In this document: positions 50,701-63,800 of the stretch, in pieces
Layout of the letters: each line of letters starts with the position of its first letter
How positions within the stretch are numbered: the first letter of the stretch is position 1
NCBI GenBank assembly: GCA_905221605.1
Contig: CAJNDS010002074.1
Span: forward strand, 618,791-682,790
DNA length: 64,000 bases
Source of the DNA: Symbiodinium natans
Taxonomy: Eukaryota > Sar > Dinophyceae > Suessiales > Symbiodiniaceae
Direction: 5' to 3'
Made by a program: the position numbers and the translations under genes
The notes under the pieces: model-generated
Databases searched by the model: none
Seen by the model: only the letters and a program-made list of their open reading frames with translations
Told to the model about the DNA's origin: nothing

Positions 50701-50769
50701 CTTTCAGAGACATTCTCTAAGAACATTTGGTACTGGTGAACCGCCTTGTTTTAAAGGAAAAAGGGCATA

Positions 50770-50980
50770 ATTTAATTCGTAGTAATCTCCAGATTTACCC
50801 CTAATTGAATTGGTTTAAACAATTTAACTAATTGAATTTATTTAAAGAATTTACTCCCGCAGAACTAAATTATTTAAATTGTTTTTCACGCATTCGGATT
50901 AAATTAATTTAGATAATGTAATTCTGTGGAATTAAATTATTTAAATACATTAAATTGTATTAAGTAGAGGTAAATCTAGA
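50770..50980. other. AT-rich spacer
   Basis: AATTAAATTATTTAAAT-type sequence without open frames, between the hairpin and the 87-bp array. Confidence 0.8.
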
Positions 50981-53665
50981 GACCTGCAAATGCCACACAA
51001 AACGGAAGAGGGTAGGAACAACTTTGCGGGTCGAAATTTGCCGGGATCCCCTTGGCGCCCTGCGAACGTCCTGCAAATACCACACCACACAAAACGGAAG
51101 CGGGTAGGTGCAACCTTTACAGGTCGAAATTTGCCGGGATCCCTTTAGCGCCCTGCCAAAGTCCTGCAAATACCACACAAAACGGAAGAGGGTAGGAACA
51201 ACTTTGCGGGTTGATATTTTCCGGGACCCCTTGGCGCCCTGTCAAAGTCCTGCAAATACCACACAATACGGAAGAGGGTAGGAACAACTTTGCGGGTCGA
51301 AATTTGCCGGGATCCCCTTGGCGCCCTGCCAAAGTCCTGCAACGGAAGAGGGTAGGAACAACTTTGCGGGTTGAGATTTGCCGGGATCCCCTTGGCGCCC
51401 TGCCAAAGTCCTGCAAATACCACACAAAAAGGAAGAGGGTAGGAACAATTTTGCGGGTTGAAATTTGCCAGGATCCCCTTGGCTTCCTGTCAAAGTCCTG
51501 CAAATACCACACAAAACGGAAGAGGGTAGGAAAAACTTTGCGGGTCGAAATTTGCGGGATCCCCTTGGCGCCCTGTCAAAGTCCTGCAAATACCACGCAA
51601 AACGGAAGAGGGTAGGAACAACCTTTACGGGTCGAAATTTGCCGGGATCGCCTTGGCGCCCTGCCAAAGTCCTGCAAATACCACACAAAACGGAAGAGGG
51701 TAAGAACAACTTTGCATGTCGAAATTTGCCGGGGTTCCCTTGGCGCCCTGCCAAAGTCCTGCGAATACCACACAAAACGGAAGAGGAGCCCCTTGGCGCC
51801 CTGCCAAAGTCCTGCAAATACTACACAAAAAGGAAGAGGGTAGGAACAACCTTTACAGGTCGAAATTTGCCGGGATCCCCTTGGCGCCCTGCCAAAGTCC
51901 TGCAAATACCACACAAGAAGGAAGAGGGCAGGAACAACCTTTACAGGTCGAAATTTGCCGGGATCCCCTTGGCGCCCTGCGAAAGTCCTGCAAATACCAC
52001 ACAAAACGGAAGAGGGTAGGAACAACTTTGCGGGTCGAAATTTGCCGGGATCCCCTTGGCGCTACCACGCAAAACGGAAGAGGGTAGGAACAACCTTTAC
52101 AGGTCGAAATTTGCCGGGATCCCTTTGGCGCCCTGCCAAAGTCCTGCAAATACCACACAAAACTGAAGAGGGTAGGAACAATTTTGCGGGTTGAAATTTG
52201 CCAGGATCCCCTTGGCTTCCTGTCAAAGTCCTGCAAATACCACACAACACGGAAGAGGGTAGGAACAACTTTGCGGGTCGAAATTAGCCGGGGTCCCCTT
52301 GGCGCCCTGCGAAAGTCCTGCAAATACCACGCAAAACGACAGAGGGTAGGAACAACTTTGCATGTCGAAATTTGCCGGGATCCCCTTGGCGCCCTGCCAA
52401 AGTCCTGCAAATACCACACAAAACGGAAGAGGGTAGGAACAACTTTGCCGGGTTGAGATTTGCCGGGAGCCCCTTGGCGCCCTGCCAAAGTCCTGCAAAT
52501 ACCACACAAAACGGAAGAGGGTAGGAACAACCTTTACAGGTCGAAATTTGCCGGGATCCCTTTGGCGCCCTGCCAAAGTCCTGCAAATACCACACAAAAC
52601 GGAAGATGGTAGGAACAACTTTGCGGGTTTAAATTTTGCGGGATCCCCTTGGCGCCCTGCGAAAGTCCTGCAAATACCACACAATACGGAAGAGGGTAGG
52701 AACAACTTTGCAGGTTGAGATTTGCCGGGAGCCCCTTGGCGCCCTGCCAAAGTCCTGCAAATACCACACAAAACGGAAGAGGGTAGGAACAACTTTGCAT
52801 GTCGAAATTTGCCGGGATCCCCTTGGCGCCCTGCCAAAGTCCTGCAAATAACACACAAAACGGAAGAGGGTAGGAACAACTTTGCAGGTCGAAATTTGCC
52901 GGGATCCCCTTGGCGCCCTGCCAAAGTCCTGCAAATACCACACAAAACGGAAGAGGGTAGGAACAACTTTGCGGGTTGAGATTTGCCGGGAGCCCCTTGG
53001 CGCCCTGCCAAAGTCTTGAAATGCCACACAAAACGGAAGAGGGTAGGAACAACTTTGCATGTCGAAATTTGCCGGGATCCCCTTGGCGCCCTGCCAAAGT
53101 CCTGCAAATACCACGCAAAACGGAAGAGGGTAGGGACAACTTTTACAGGTCGAAATTCGCCGGGGTCCCCTTGGCGCCCTTCCAAAGTCCTCCAAATACC
53201 ACACAAAACGGAAGAGGGTAGGAACAACTTTGCGGATTGAGATGTGCCGGGATCCCCTTGGCGCCCTGCAAAAAGTCCTGTAAATACCACACAAAACGGA
53301 AGAGGGTAGGAACAACTTTGCAGGTCGAAATTTGCCGGGATCCCCTTGGCGCCCTGCCAAAGTCCTGCAAATACCACACAAAACGGAAGAGGGTAGGAAC
53401 AACTTTGCGGGTCGAAATTTGCCGGGATCCCCTTGGCGCCCTGCAAAAAGTCCTGCAAATAACACACAAAACGGAAGAGGGTAGGAACAACTTTGCAGGT
53501 CGAAATTTGCCGGGATCCCCTTGGCGCCCTGCCAAAGTCCTGCAAATACCACACAAAACGGAAGAGGGTAGGAACAACTTTGCGGGTTGAGATTTGCCGG
53601 GATCCCCTTGGCGCCCTGCGAAAGTCCTGCAAATGCCACACAAAACGGAAGAGGGTAGGAGCATT
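50981..53665. repeat. 87-bp minisatellite array, about 30 units
   Basis: The unit carries CCTGCAAATACCACACAAAA, CGGAAGAGGGTAGGAACAAC, TTTGCGGGTCGAAATTTGCC and GGGATCCCCTTGGCGCCCTG. Because 87 = 3 x 29, open frames of up to 472 codons run through it on both strands; codon substitutions are scattered over all positions. Some units are truncated (near 51340, 51785 and 52060). Confidence 0.95.
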
Positions 53666-53679
53666 GTAAAGTCCCTCTT

Positions 53680-54110
53680 AGGGTTTAGGGTTCAGGGTTT
53701 GGGGTTTAGGGTTTATGGTTCAGACCCTAAATCCGAACCTCTACGCGTCCTCAAAGCCCGACTCCTCAAGTCAAAGCTAAGCCATTTAAACCGCTAAATC
53801 CGGAGACGCTTAAATACCCCCCAAACCGACCCCAAACCCTAAACCCCAAATCCTAAATCCCTAAACCCCAAACCCTCTAAACCCCAAACCCTAACCCCAA
53901 ATCACAAACCCTAAACTCTTAAACCGCAAACCCCTTAACCCTCAGCCAAAACCACAAACCCTCAACCCTGAGCTACCCTAAACCCCAAATCCTAAACCCC
54001 TAAACCCCCAAACCCCCAAACCCTAAACCCTAAACCCCAAACCCTACCTCAACCCTAAACCCTTAACCCTAAACCCAGAAACCCCAAACCCTAAACCCTA
54101 GACTAGGTAA
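53680..54110. repeat. degenerate telomere-type repeats
   Basis: TTTAGGGTTCAGGG at the start, then many CCCTAAA/CCCCAAA variants. Followed at 54128-54215 by an AGGAATA / AGGGAATAG short repeat. Confidence 0.85.
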
Positions 54111-54270
54111 GGAACAAGGGGTAAGGATTAAGGAATAGGGAATAGAGAATAGGGAATAGAGAATAAGGAATAAGGAATAAGGAATATTGAATAAGGAATA
54201 AGGAATAAGGAATACAGACCAAGATCCTCACCAAGGCCACGGGTCAAATAATACATAAAGGGTTCTCTTA

Positions 54271-55578
54271 CAAGCAGTGTACCCCTTAAGTTTTGGAAAA
54301 CAAAGCTCCCAAAATGACAAATCGCAAGCAGTGTCCCCCGCAAATTTTTGAAAAACTGAGCTCCCAAAATGACAAATCGCAAGCAGTGTCCCCCTCTAAG
54401 TTTTTGGAAAACCGAGCTCCCAAAATGACAAATCGCAAGCAGTGTCCCCCTTAAGCTTTTGGAAAACTAAGCTCCCAAAATAACAAATCGCAAGCAGTGT
54501 CCCCCCTGAAGTTGTTGGAAAACTGCGCTCCCGAAATGACAAATCGCAAGCAGTGTCCCCCTTAAGCTTTTTGGAAAACTGCGCTCCCAAAATGACAAAT
54601 CGCAAGCAGTGTCCCCTTTAAGTTTTTGGAAAAATGCGCTTCCAAAATGACAAATCGCAAGCAGTGTCCCCCTTAAGCTTTTGGAAAACTAAGCTCCCAA
54701 AATGACAAATCGCAAGCAGTGTCCCCCGTAAGTTTTTTGGAAAACTGCGCTCCCAAAATGACAAATCGCAAGCAGTGTCCCCCTTAAGCTTTTGGAAAAC
54801 TCAGCTCCAAGAATGACAAATCGCAAGCAGTGTCACCCTTAAGTTTTTTGGAAACTGCGCTTCCAAAATGACAAATCGCAAGCAGTGTCCCCCTTAAGCT
54901 TTTGGAAAACTAAGCTCCCAAAATGACAAATCGCAAGCAGTGTCCCCCTTAAGTTTTTTGGAAAACTGCGCTCCCGAAATGACAAATCGCAAGCAGTGTC
55001 CCCCTTAAGCTTTTGGAAAACTGCGCTCCCAAAATGACAAATCGCAAGCAGTGTCCCCCTTCAGTTTTTTGGAAAACTGCGCTCCCAAAATGACAAATCG
55101 CAAGCAGTGTCCCCCTTAAGCTTTTGGAAAACTCAGCTCCCAAAATGACAAATCGCAAGCAGTGTCCCCCGCAAGTTTTTTGGAAAAATGCGCTTCCAAA
55201 ATGACAAATCGCAAGCAGTGTCCCCCTTAAGCTTTTGGAAAACTAAGCTCCCAAAATGACAAATCGCAAGCAGTGTCCCCCGTAAGTTTTTTGGAAAAAT
55301 GCGCTTCCAAAATGACAAATCGCAAGCAGTGTCCCCCTTAAACTTTTGGAAAACTAAGCTCCCAAAATGACAAATCGCAAGCAGTGTCCCCCTTAAGTTT
55401 TTTGGAAAACTGCGCTCCCGAAATGACAAATCGCAAGCAGTGTCCCCCTTAAGCTTTTGGAAAACTGAGCTCCCAAAATGACAAATCGCAAGCAGTGTCC
55501 CCCTTCAGTTTTTGGAAAACTGAGCTCCCAAAATGACAACTCGCAAGCAGTGTCCCCCTGTAAGTTTTTGGAAAACCG
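54271..55578. repeat. 55-bp minisatellite, array 2
   Basis: About 23 units of the same 55-56 bp repeat as array 1, more homogeneous, with alternating variants (CTTAAGCTTTTGG / CGTAAGTTTTTTGG), suggesting a dimeric higher-order unit of about 111 bp. Confidence 0.95.
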
Positions 55579-55605
55579 ATTCAGGGAGGACTGCTCAGCT
55601 AGGGG

Positions 55606-56184
55606 TTAGATAGTTTAGATAGTTTAGATAGTTCAGGGGCTTCCTGAACTATCTAAACTATCTAAAGTATCTAACCTCTGGCTGGGGACGACCCAGAGGG
55701 AATTGAAACTTTCTAAACTATCTAAACTATCTAAACTATCTAACCTCCGTTTTTCCCAAATCGAGGTTAGATAGTTTAGATAGTTTAGGGGCTCGTCTAA
55801 ACTATCTAAACTATCTAAACTATCTAAACTATCTAAACTATCTAACATCCTTTTCTCCCAAAATCGAGGTTAGATAGTTTAGATGGTTTAGATAGTTTAG
55901 ATAGTTTAGAAAGTTTCAAACCTCCTGGGGGCCTCCCCGGAAAGAGGTTAGATAGTTTAGATAGTTTAGATAGTTCAGGGGCTTCCTGAACTATCTAAAC
56001 TATCTAACCTCTGGCTGGGGACGACCCAGAGGGAATTGAAACTTTCTAAACTAGCTAAACTAGCTAAACTATCTAAACTATCTAAACTATCTAACCTCCT
56101 TTTTTCTCAAAATCGATGTTAGATAGTTTAGATAGTTTAGGGGCTCGTCTAAACTATCTAAACTATCTAAACTATCTAAACTAT
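55606..56184. repeat. TAGTTTAGA / TCTAAACTA inverted arrays
   Basis: Short 9-bp arrays alternate in orientation. They are separated by recurring 20-40 bp spacers (CTGGCTGGGGACGACCCAGA, TTTCTCCCAAAATCGAGG). Each array pair can fold back on itself. The last array is cut by the gap. Confidence 0.95.
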
Positions 56185-56284
56185 NNNNNNNNNNNNNNNN
56201 NNNNNNNNNNNNNNNNNNNNNNNNNNNNNNNNNNNNNNNNNNNNNNNNNNNNNNNNNNNNNNNNNNNNNNNNNNNNNNNNNNNN
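56185..56284. other. assembly gap (100 N)
   Basis: Exactly 100 unknown bases, the usual placeholder length for a scaffold join of unknown size. Confidence 1.
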
Positions 56285-56465
56285 GTTTAGGGTTTAGGGT
56301 TTAGGGTTTAGGGTTTAGGGTTTAGGCTTAGGGTTTAGGGTTTAGGGTTTAGGGTTTAGGGTTTAGGGTTTAGGGTTTAGGGTTTAGGGTTTAGGGTTTA
56401 GGGTTTAGGGTTTAGGGTTTAGGGTTTAGGGTTTAGGGTTTAGGGTTTAGGGTTTAGGGTTTAGG
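56285..56465 (+). repeat. pure TTTAGGG array next to the gap
   Basis: About 26 units, nearly perfect, with one TTTAGGC variant, starting at the first base after the gap. It is among the purest telomere-type arrays in the window. Confidence 0.97.
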
Positions 56466-57240
56466 TACGAATCCCTCTACATACCCGGCTTTCCACTGGG
56501 GCGGTTAGAGGCCTTTAAGAAGCTCTCAAGCTTTCTGCGCACCACATCCAACTGAGTTGTTTTCCAGCGGCCCTAGACAGTTTCGTTTGAAATCCCCCCC
56601 TCTACCCCCGCCTCTCTTCGGGTAGTTACATAGTCCCTTACTACGGGCCCTTAAATGGGGCCCCTGAAAAAACTTCAAAACCCTATAAAAGTACAGAGCA
56701 CATACCTCAGATCTCTTTAACGGAGGGAAGGGCCCAAAAAGGGCAAAAGGGTACTATGTAGCTACCAAGTGAAGGCGCATGCCTTCCTCCCGAAGGAGTA
56801 TTGCGCGGGAGCTCCTTGCAAACCTTGCTGAACCCAGAACAGGACCAAAACCCAAAGCCCTACACCCTTTTTTGATAACCCAGCAAACCCTCAGCCCATT
56901 TTCTCATAACCCGGGGTTGTAGGGAAACCCGAAAACCCTTGCTTCATAACCCAGGGTTGTAGAGCTTTTGGGGTTTGGACTTGTTGTTAACCCTAAACCC
57001 TAAACCCTAAACACCTAACCCCTAAACTCTAAACCCTAACCCTCTCTCCCTAAACCCGAAACCCTAAACCCTAAACCCCCCGGGGGGGGGGGGGTTTCGA
57101 CGCCCCATGTGCCAGCCACACGTTGGACTGCACGAAGCCAAGCGCCGACATGGCCAGGCCTGAGGACGGCCACCGAACAGATGAGGTTTAGGGCTTCGGG
57201 CTTCGGGATTCGGGCTTAGGGTTTAGGGCTTAGGGATATG
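56466..57240. other. non-repetitive interval between gap-side telomere array and duplicated block
   Basis: Unique sequence with a few CCCTAAA variants (56990-57080) and a TTCGGGC/TTAGGGC run. The GC-rich piece at 57105-57190 resembles an exon in composition, but no motif was recognised. No TrpB2 C-terminal exon found here. Confidence 0.6.
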
Positions 57241-57246
57241 TATAGT

Positions 57247-57332
57247 AGTACATACATACATGCATACATACATGCATACATACATACATACATGCATGCA
57301 TGCATACATACATACATGTATATATATATATA
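57247..57332 (+). repeat. (CATA)n/(CATG) microsatellite ending in (TA)n
   Basis: Tetranucleotide CATA/CATG tract running into TATATATA; the duplicated block begins at the end of this tract. Confidence 0.9.
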
Positions 57333-57793
57333 TGTGCCATGGACCTTTAGGTATAATGTGATTACTTGCTTTGGGTTTTACTTCAACAGTATTAACACTT
57401 ATCAAATGAGTAGTTTGCGTTTCATATTATGCATATTGCTACTAGAAAAGTAGGTGACATTTTATGTCTTTTGGGTTCATGGTCTAGGGTTGTGCATTCA
57501 ACGGTTATAAAAGGATTGTACGAACAGTCCAGGGTGTATGACCCCTTCCCGTTGTCGAGGAGAAAAAGGGGTCGGAACAGGAGAAGATCAAGGAACCATA
57601 GAACTCTTTACATTCAGTCACTATTCACTTTACACCCTCTCCTCTCTTCCCTTTCTTGACTTTGGGTAGAAGAAAAGGAAAGTGGAAGGAATCATCAAAG
57701 AAAAAGTCAGTCTCACTACCTTCATCCACCGTCTCCTCTTTTCGCTCTCTCTCTGTCTCACTCTCTCTCTCTCTCTCTCTCTCTCTCGCGCTC

Positions 57794-57863
<70 letters not shown>

Positions 57864-60800
57864 CTCTTCTTACCGAGGAGAATAATGGCTACATATAAAG
57901 AACACATGTCAATCTCAACCCATTCATCCTCCCTCTTCTGTCTGCTCTCTCACTTCTAGCTTTTGTCTCTTGTTTTGCTTATGGAGGAGAGAATGCATAA
58001 CACTAGATGAGCGAAGCGCATGGACGGGAAGAGCGAGAAGCAGGTAGTTGTTTGTTGCATAGGGGAGGCCCACTCCCCGTAGAGCAGGAACGAGTTCCCC
58101 TGTTCCCTTCCTTTGCCTTCTTTAGTCCCTCCCCTGAGCTCCAACTGTTCTGTTCCGTCTTTTAAGGAGAAAGAAGGGGTAAAGAAGAAGGACGAAGACG
58201 GTTCCACTGTCCACTTATGCATGTTCATTTCATCTACAGGTGTTAGCAAGAGTGTTTAAGCAAGCTAGATAAAGAGAACAACAAGAACAAGGACGAGGAA
58301 ACCACGAGCAGAATGTACAAGGAAAACACGAGGAATGAAAACCCATCGCAAAGAGAAGTGCCCACACTCAGTCTCACTGCACTCATCCTCTAATCCTCTC
58401 TTCTTTCTCTTCTGTGGTTCTCTTCTTATCCTACTTCTTCTCTCTGCTCTCTCCCTTCTAGCTTGTGTCTCTTCTTGATTTTCTTGCGCGAGAGAGAATG
58501 CATAACACTAGATGAGCGAAGCACATGGACGGGAAGATGAGAGAGAAGCAAGTAGTTAGTTGTTTGTTGCATCAGGAGGCCCACTCTCCCCCTAGGGCAG
58601 GGATGAGTTCCCCTGTTCCCTTCCTCTTGCCTTCTTTAATCTCTCCCCTGCATTCCAACTCGTCCGTTCCTTCGTTTACGGAGAAAGAAGGGTGTATACA
58701 AGGACGACGACGTCTCCCCTGTCCAGCATGTTTTCTTGATCTTCCCATTCAGCGAGAAAGGAACAGACAACAGGGGAAAAACAAGGAACCAAGAAGAGTG
58801 TTTAAGCAAGCTAGATAACAACAAGAAAAAGAAAGAGGAAGCCGCGAGCAGAATGTACAAGAAAAACACGAGGAAGGAATAAGTGATGCTCTTCTTGCAG
58901 AATGAAGATTTGAGAACACAAGCCAATCTCAAAAGAAAGAGGAAGCCACGAGCAAAATGTACAAGAAACACACAAGGAAGGGATAAAGATAAGCGCCCTT
59001 ACTCAGTCTCACTGCATTCATCCTCCATGTGGTTCTTTTGTTACAGAATGAAGATTTAACAGCACAAACCAATGTCACCACATTCATCCTCCCTCTTCTC
59101 TCTGCTCTCTATGGAGGAGAGAATGCATAACACTAGATGAGCGAAGCACATGGACGGGAAAAAGGAGAAGCAAGTACTTGTTTGTTGCGTAAGGGAGGCC
59201 CATTCTCCCCCTAGGACAGGGATGAGTTCCCCTGTTCCCTTCCTTTTGCCTTCTTTAATCTTTCCCCTGCGTTCCAACTTTTCCGTTCCTTCGGTTGAGG
59301 AGAAAGAAGGGGGTATATACAAGGACGAAGACGGTTCCCCTGTGCCCCTGTCCAGCATGTTCTTTTGATCTTCCCATTCAGCGAGAAAGGAACAGACAAC
59401 AAGAGGAAAGCAACAAACCTTTAACTAACGTACGGTTCTTTCAGGAGAAAAGGAGTCGGATAACAGGAGAAGAACAAGGCAGAGGTAAACATGAAAACAT
59501 GTCACTCTTCTATTTACACACTCTCCTCATCTCTCCTCTCTTCCCTTTCTTGCCTGTTGGAGAAGAAATGAGGAAGAAAATAAACCAAAAAATAAGGGGG
59601 AGGCGCCCTGATTCATTCTCACTGCCTTCATCCATCCTCTCCTCTGCTCTCTTATCTTGCTCTCTTGTCTCTCTTCTCTGGCTCTGTTCTTGCCGGAAAC
59701 AAAGATGAATGTCCAAGAACCCAAGATCATCTCGTTACCTTCGTCCTCGCTCACATCTCTTCTCGCTTTTTCTCTGCTCTTTGCTTTTCTTATGGAGGAG
59801 AGAATTGCAAACAGTCTCGCGAAGTCAGATTTGGGGCTGCGCGTGTGCACGTGGGGGGCAGTTATGTTGCAAAAAGTGGCCCCTCGCAGGGCTGAGTTCC
59901 CCTGTTCCCTCCAGTTTGTCTGCAATCCACCCCCGCTGAGTTCCAACAGTTCTGTTCAGATAGGACAAAACGGCTCCCCTGTTGATTTGTGCGTGTTCTT
60001 TCAACAGACTCATTCAGCGAGAAGGAACAGACGACAAGAGGAAAACACCAAGGAATGAACAAAAGTGTTTTTTCTTCTTTCTTATCAAGGAGAAGGACAA
60101 AGAACATTTCAATTGTCGTAACTCTCCTCTCATCCCTTTCTGGTCTTTGGGAGGAAGAAAGAAAGAAGGAATAAACAACAAATTCTGAGAGGCGCCACTA
60201 TTCAATCTCACTACCTTCATCCACCCTCGCCTCTCTTCTTTCTCTTCTTTGAATGTTTGTGTAAGGACACAAATCCATCTCACTACAATTTCCTCCCGCT
60301 TCTCTGCGCTCTCTCTCTCTCTCTCTCTTCTCTGCCCTTCTCTTCTTCTCTTCTCTTCCCTTCTCCTTCTCTTCTCTTCCCTTCTCCTTCTCCTTCTCCT
60401 TCTCCTTCTCCTTCTCCTTCTCCTTCTCCTTCTCCTTCTCCTTCTCCTTCTCCTTCTCCTTCTCCTTCTCCTTCTCCTTCTCCTTCTCCTTCTCCTTCTC
60501 CTTCTCCTTCTCTTCCCTTCTCCTTCTCCTTCTCCTTCTCCTTCTCCTTCTCCTTCCCCTTCTCCTTCTCCTTCTCCTTCTCCTTCTCCTTCTCCTTCTC
60601 CTTCTCTTCTCTTCTCTTCTTCTTGTTCTTCCTGGGGACGGCCTTGGGCAGGGGGGGGCTGGAATTTAAGTCACCCTTAAGTTTTTGGAAAACTGAGCTC
60701 CCGAAATGACAAATCGCAAGCAGTGTCCCCCGTAAGCGTTTGGAAAACTGAGCTCCCAAAACGATAAATCGCAAGCAGTGTCCCTCTTAAGTTTTTGGAA

Positions 60801-63800
60801 AACTGGGCTCCCAAAATGACAAATCGCAAGCATTGTTACCCCTGAAGTTTTGGAAAACAGGGCTTCCAAAATGACAAATCGCAAGCAGAGTCCCCTTTAA
60901 GCGTTTGGAAAACTGAGCTCCCAAGATGAGAAGTCACAAGCATTGTCCCCCTGAAGTTTTGGAAAACAGAGCTTCCAAAATGACAAATCGCAAGCAGTGT
61001 CCCCCTCTAAGTTTTTGGAAAACCGAGCTCCCAAAATGACAAATCGCAAGCGTGCCCCCCTTAAGTTTCTGGAAAACTGAGCTCCCAAAATGACAAATCG
61101 CAAGCAGTGTGCCCCCTTAATTTTTTGGAAAACCGAACTTCAAAAATGACAAATCGCAAGTAAGTGTTCGGAAAACTGAGCTCCCAAAAGGACAAATCGC
61201 AAGCAGTGTCCCCCTTCAGTTTTTGGAAAACGGAGCTCCCAAAATGACAAATCGCAAGCTGTAGTGTCCCCCCTCTTTTTTTTGGAAAACTGAGCGCCCA
61301 AAATGACAGATCGCAAGCAGTGCCCCCCTGATTTTTTTGGAAAATGGAGCTCCCAAAATGATAAATCGCCAGCAGTGTCCCCTTTAAGTTTTTGGACAAC
61401 TGAGCTCCTAAAATGATGAATCGCAAGCAGTGTCCACCCTAAAGTTTTTGGAAACCTGAGGTCCCAAAATGACAATTCGCAAGCAGTGTACCCCTGCTTT
61501 TGGAAAACGGAGCTCCCAAAATGTCAAATCGCCAGCAGTGTCCCCCGTAAGTTTTTGAAAAACGGAGCTCCCAAAATGACAAATCGCAAGCAGTGTCCCC
61601 CTTAAGTTTTTGGAACACTGAGCTCCCACATTCTACATATTCAAGGTTAGATAGTTTAGATAGTTTAGGTGGTTTCGGGCCTTTCTACCCTGTCCCCCTG
61701 GCCGCCTGGCGCCCCTCCCCCCCCCGGTGGCTTAAATAGGGTTTATTTGGAAGCTAGGGCTCGGGTTTTGCCCGTGGCAAAGAGAAGATGGTACTCGTCT
61801 TCGTCTTTCCTCTCTTTCTTGTCTTTCTTCTCTCTTGTTCGTTTGCCTTTGAAATAAAAAACCAAAGGAAGAACAATGAAAATGAAAGGAACTCGCTTTC
61901 TTTTCCGTTTGGGAACAATGGAAAGAACCGAGGAGATAGGGCAAGGGGAGGGATACGCTGAAGCATGGACAGGGGCCACGTCACTTTCCCCAACCATTGA
62001 AAAAGCATAAGAAAAGAAAAGGGCCTCCATTTCCCTGTGTTTTTGTCTTTTCTTGTGTTTTTTTGTCGGTGAAGAGAAGGGAGAAGGGAGAAGGGAGAAG
62101 GAGGAGGATAAATAGACAGGATTGATTCTTAACAGGAAGAGCAAAGACAAGAATAGAAGAGAGATTAATAAAGGAGAAGGAAAGACAAAACAAGGCACAG
62201 AGAAGATGGAACTTATCGATCCTCTCTCCCTTATCTCTCCCTTCCCTCTTCCTTGTCGAAATAAGGAAAACAAAAAGGAAGAAGTATGAACAAAGGAGAA
62301 GGGTAAGGAAAGGAACAGAAGAGATAGGCCGAGAAGTGGGATATGATGAAGTACGGCAAGGTCCACGTGCAAGGAGTCACCAGCTTTATCATTCAAGTTC
62401 CTTTCCTGCTTTTAATCAGTTAAGAGGTAATAGATGGAGAGAAGGGAAAAAGAAGTGAGAGAGGAGAGATCACAAGGATGCCTTTTTTCTGGAAGCGTAC
62501 AGCAAGCGCCTGCTTCCATCGCGCATAGAGTGAGATAGAGAGACTGAGAGACTGAAAGACTGAGAATGAGTGAGTGAGAGATAGAGGTAGGGACAGGGAA
62601 AGAGCGAAAGCTAAAGAAAGAGCGAAAGAAAGATAGATAGCGACAGGGATAGAGGCAGAGAGAGACATTGTTGTTTTTTGTTTCGGGGGCGTCCTTTTTT
62701 CTCGCTTGAAGATGCAGAAAACGATCCAAAGGGACACCCGTTCCATCGCCCATGGCCAAGAGAAGATGGTACTTGTCTTCATCTTTCCTCTCTTGTCTTT
62801 GTTCTCTCTTGTTCGTTTCCCTGTAAAATAAAAAAGCTAAAGAAAGAACCATGAAAATGAAAGGAACTCGCTTTCTTTTTCCGTTTGGGAACAACGATAA
62901 TAACCGAAGAGATACGGCGAGAGGAGGGATATGCTGAAGCATGGAGGAGGGCCACGGGCAAGCAGCCAACCCCGCTCACTTTCCCCAACCATTGAAAAAG
63001 GATAAGAATGGAAAAAGGGCCTCCGTCCCCCTCTTACTTTAATTTCTATTGTGTTTTTGTCGTTGAAGAGGAGGGAGAGAGAAGGAGGAAGAGCAAAGAC
63101 AAGAATAGAAGAGAGATTAATAAAGGAGAAGGAAAGACAAAACAAGGCACAGAGAAGATGGAACTTATCGATCCTCTCTCCCTTATCTCTCCCTTCCCTC
63201 TTCCTTGTCGAAATAAGGAAAACAAAAAGGAAGAAGTATGAACAAAGGAGAAGGGTAAGGAAAGGAACAGAAGAGATAGGCCGAGAAGTGGGATATGATG
63301 AAGTACGGCAAGGTCCACGTGCAAGGAGTCACCAGCTTTATCATTCAAGTTCCTTTCCTGCTTTTAATCAGTTAAAAGGTAATAGATGGAGAGAAGGGAA
63401 AAAGAAGTGAGAGAGGAGAGATCACAAGGATGCCTTTTTTCTGGAAGCGTACTGCAAGGAATAGAAGAGACAGGAAGCAAGGAGAGGGACGGACTAAACA
63501 AGGCGCAAAGAAGGTGGCATTCCTCTAGACCCATCATCTCTCCCCTGTCCCTTTTGAATGAGAAGGTGCGTCCTTTTTTCTCGCTTGAAGATGCAGAAAA
63601 CGATCCAAAGGGACACCCGTTCCTTACCCATGGCAAAGAGAAGATGGTGCTTGTCTTCATCTTTCCTCTCTTGTCTTTGTTCTCTCTTGTTCGTTTCCCT
63701 GTAAAATAAAAGCCAAAGCTAGAACAATGAAAATGAAAGGAACTCGCTTTCTGTTTCCGTTTGGGAACAATGAAAAGAACCGAAGAGATAGGGCGAGAGG

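Noticed and set aside
52223-53641. 472-codon minus-strand open frame (and several others in 51-53.7 kb)
   Set aside because: It lies wholly in the 87-bp minisatellite; the period is 29 codons, all frames are similarly open, and truncated units break the frame.
47202-55578. Minisatellite arrays considered as CRISPR
   Set aside because: Units are tandem without unique spacers, and the setting is eukaryotic.
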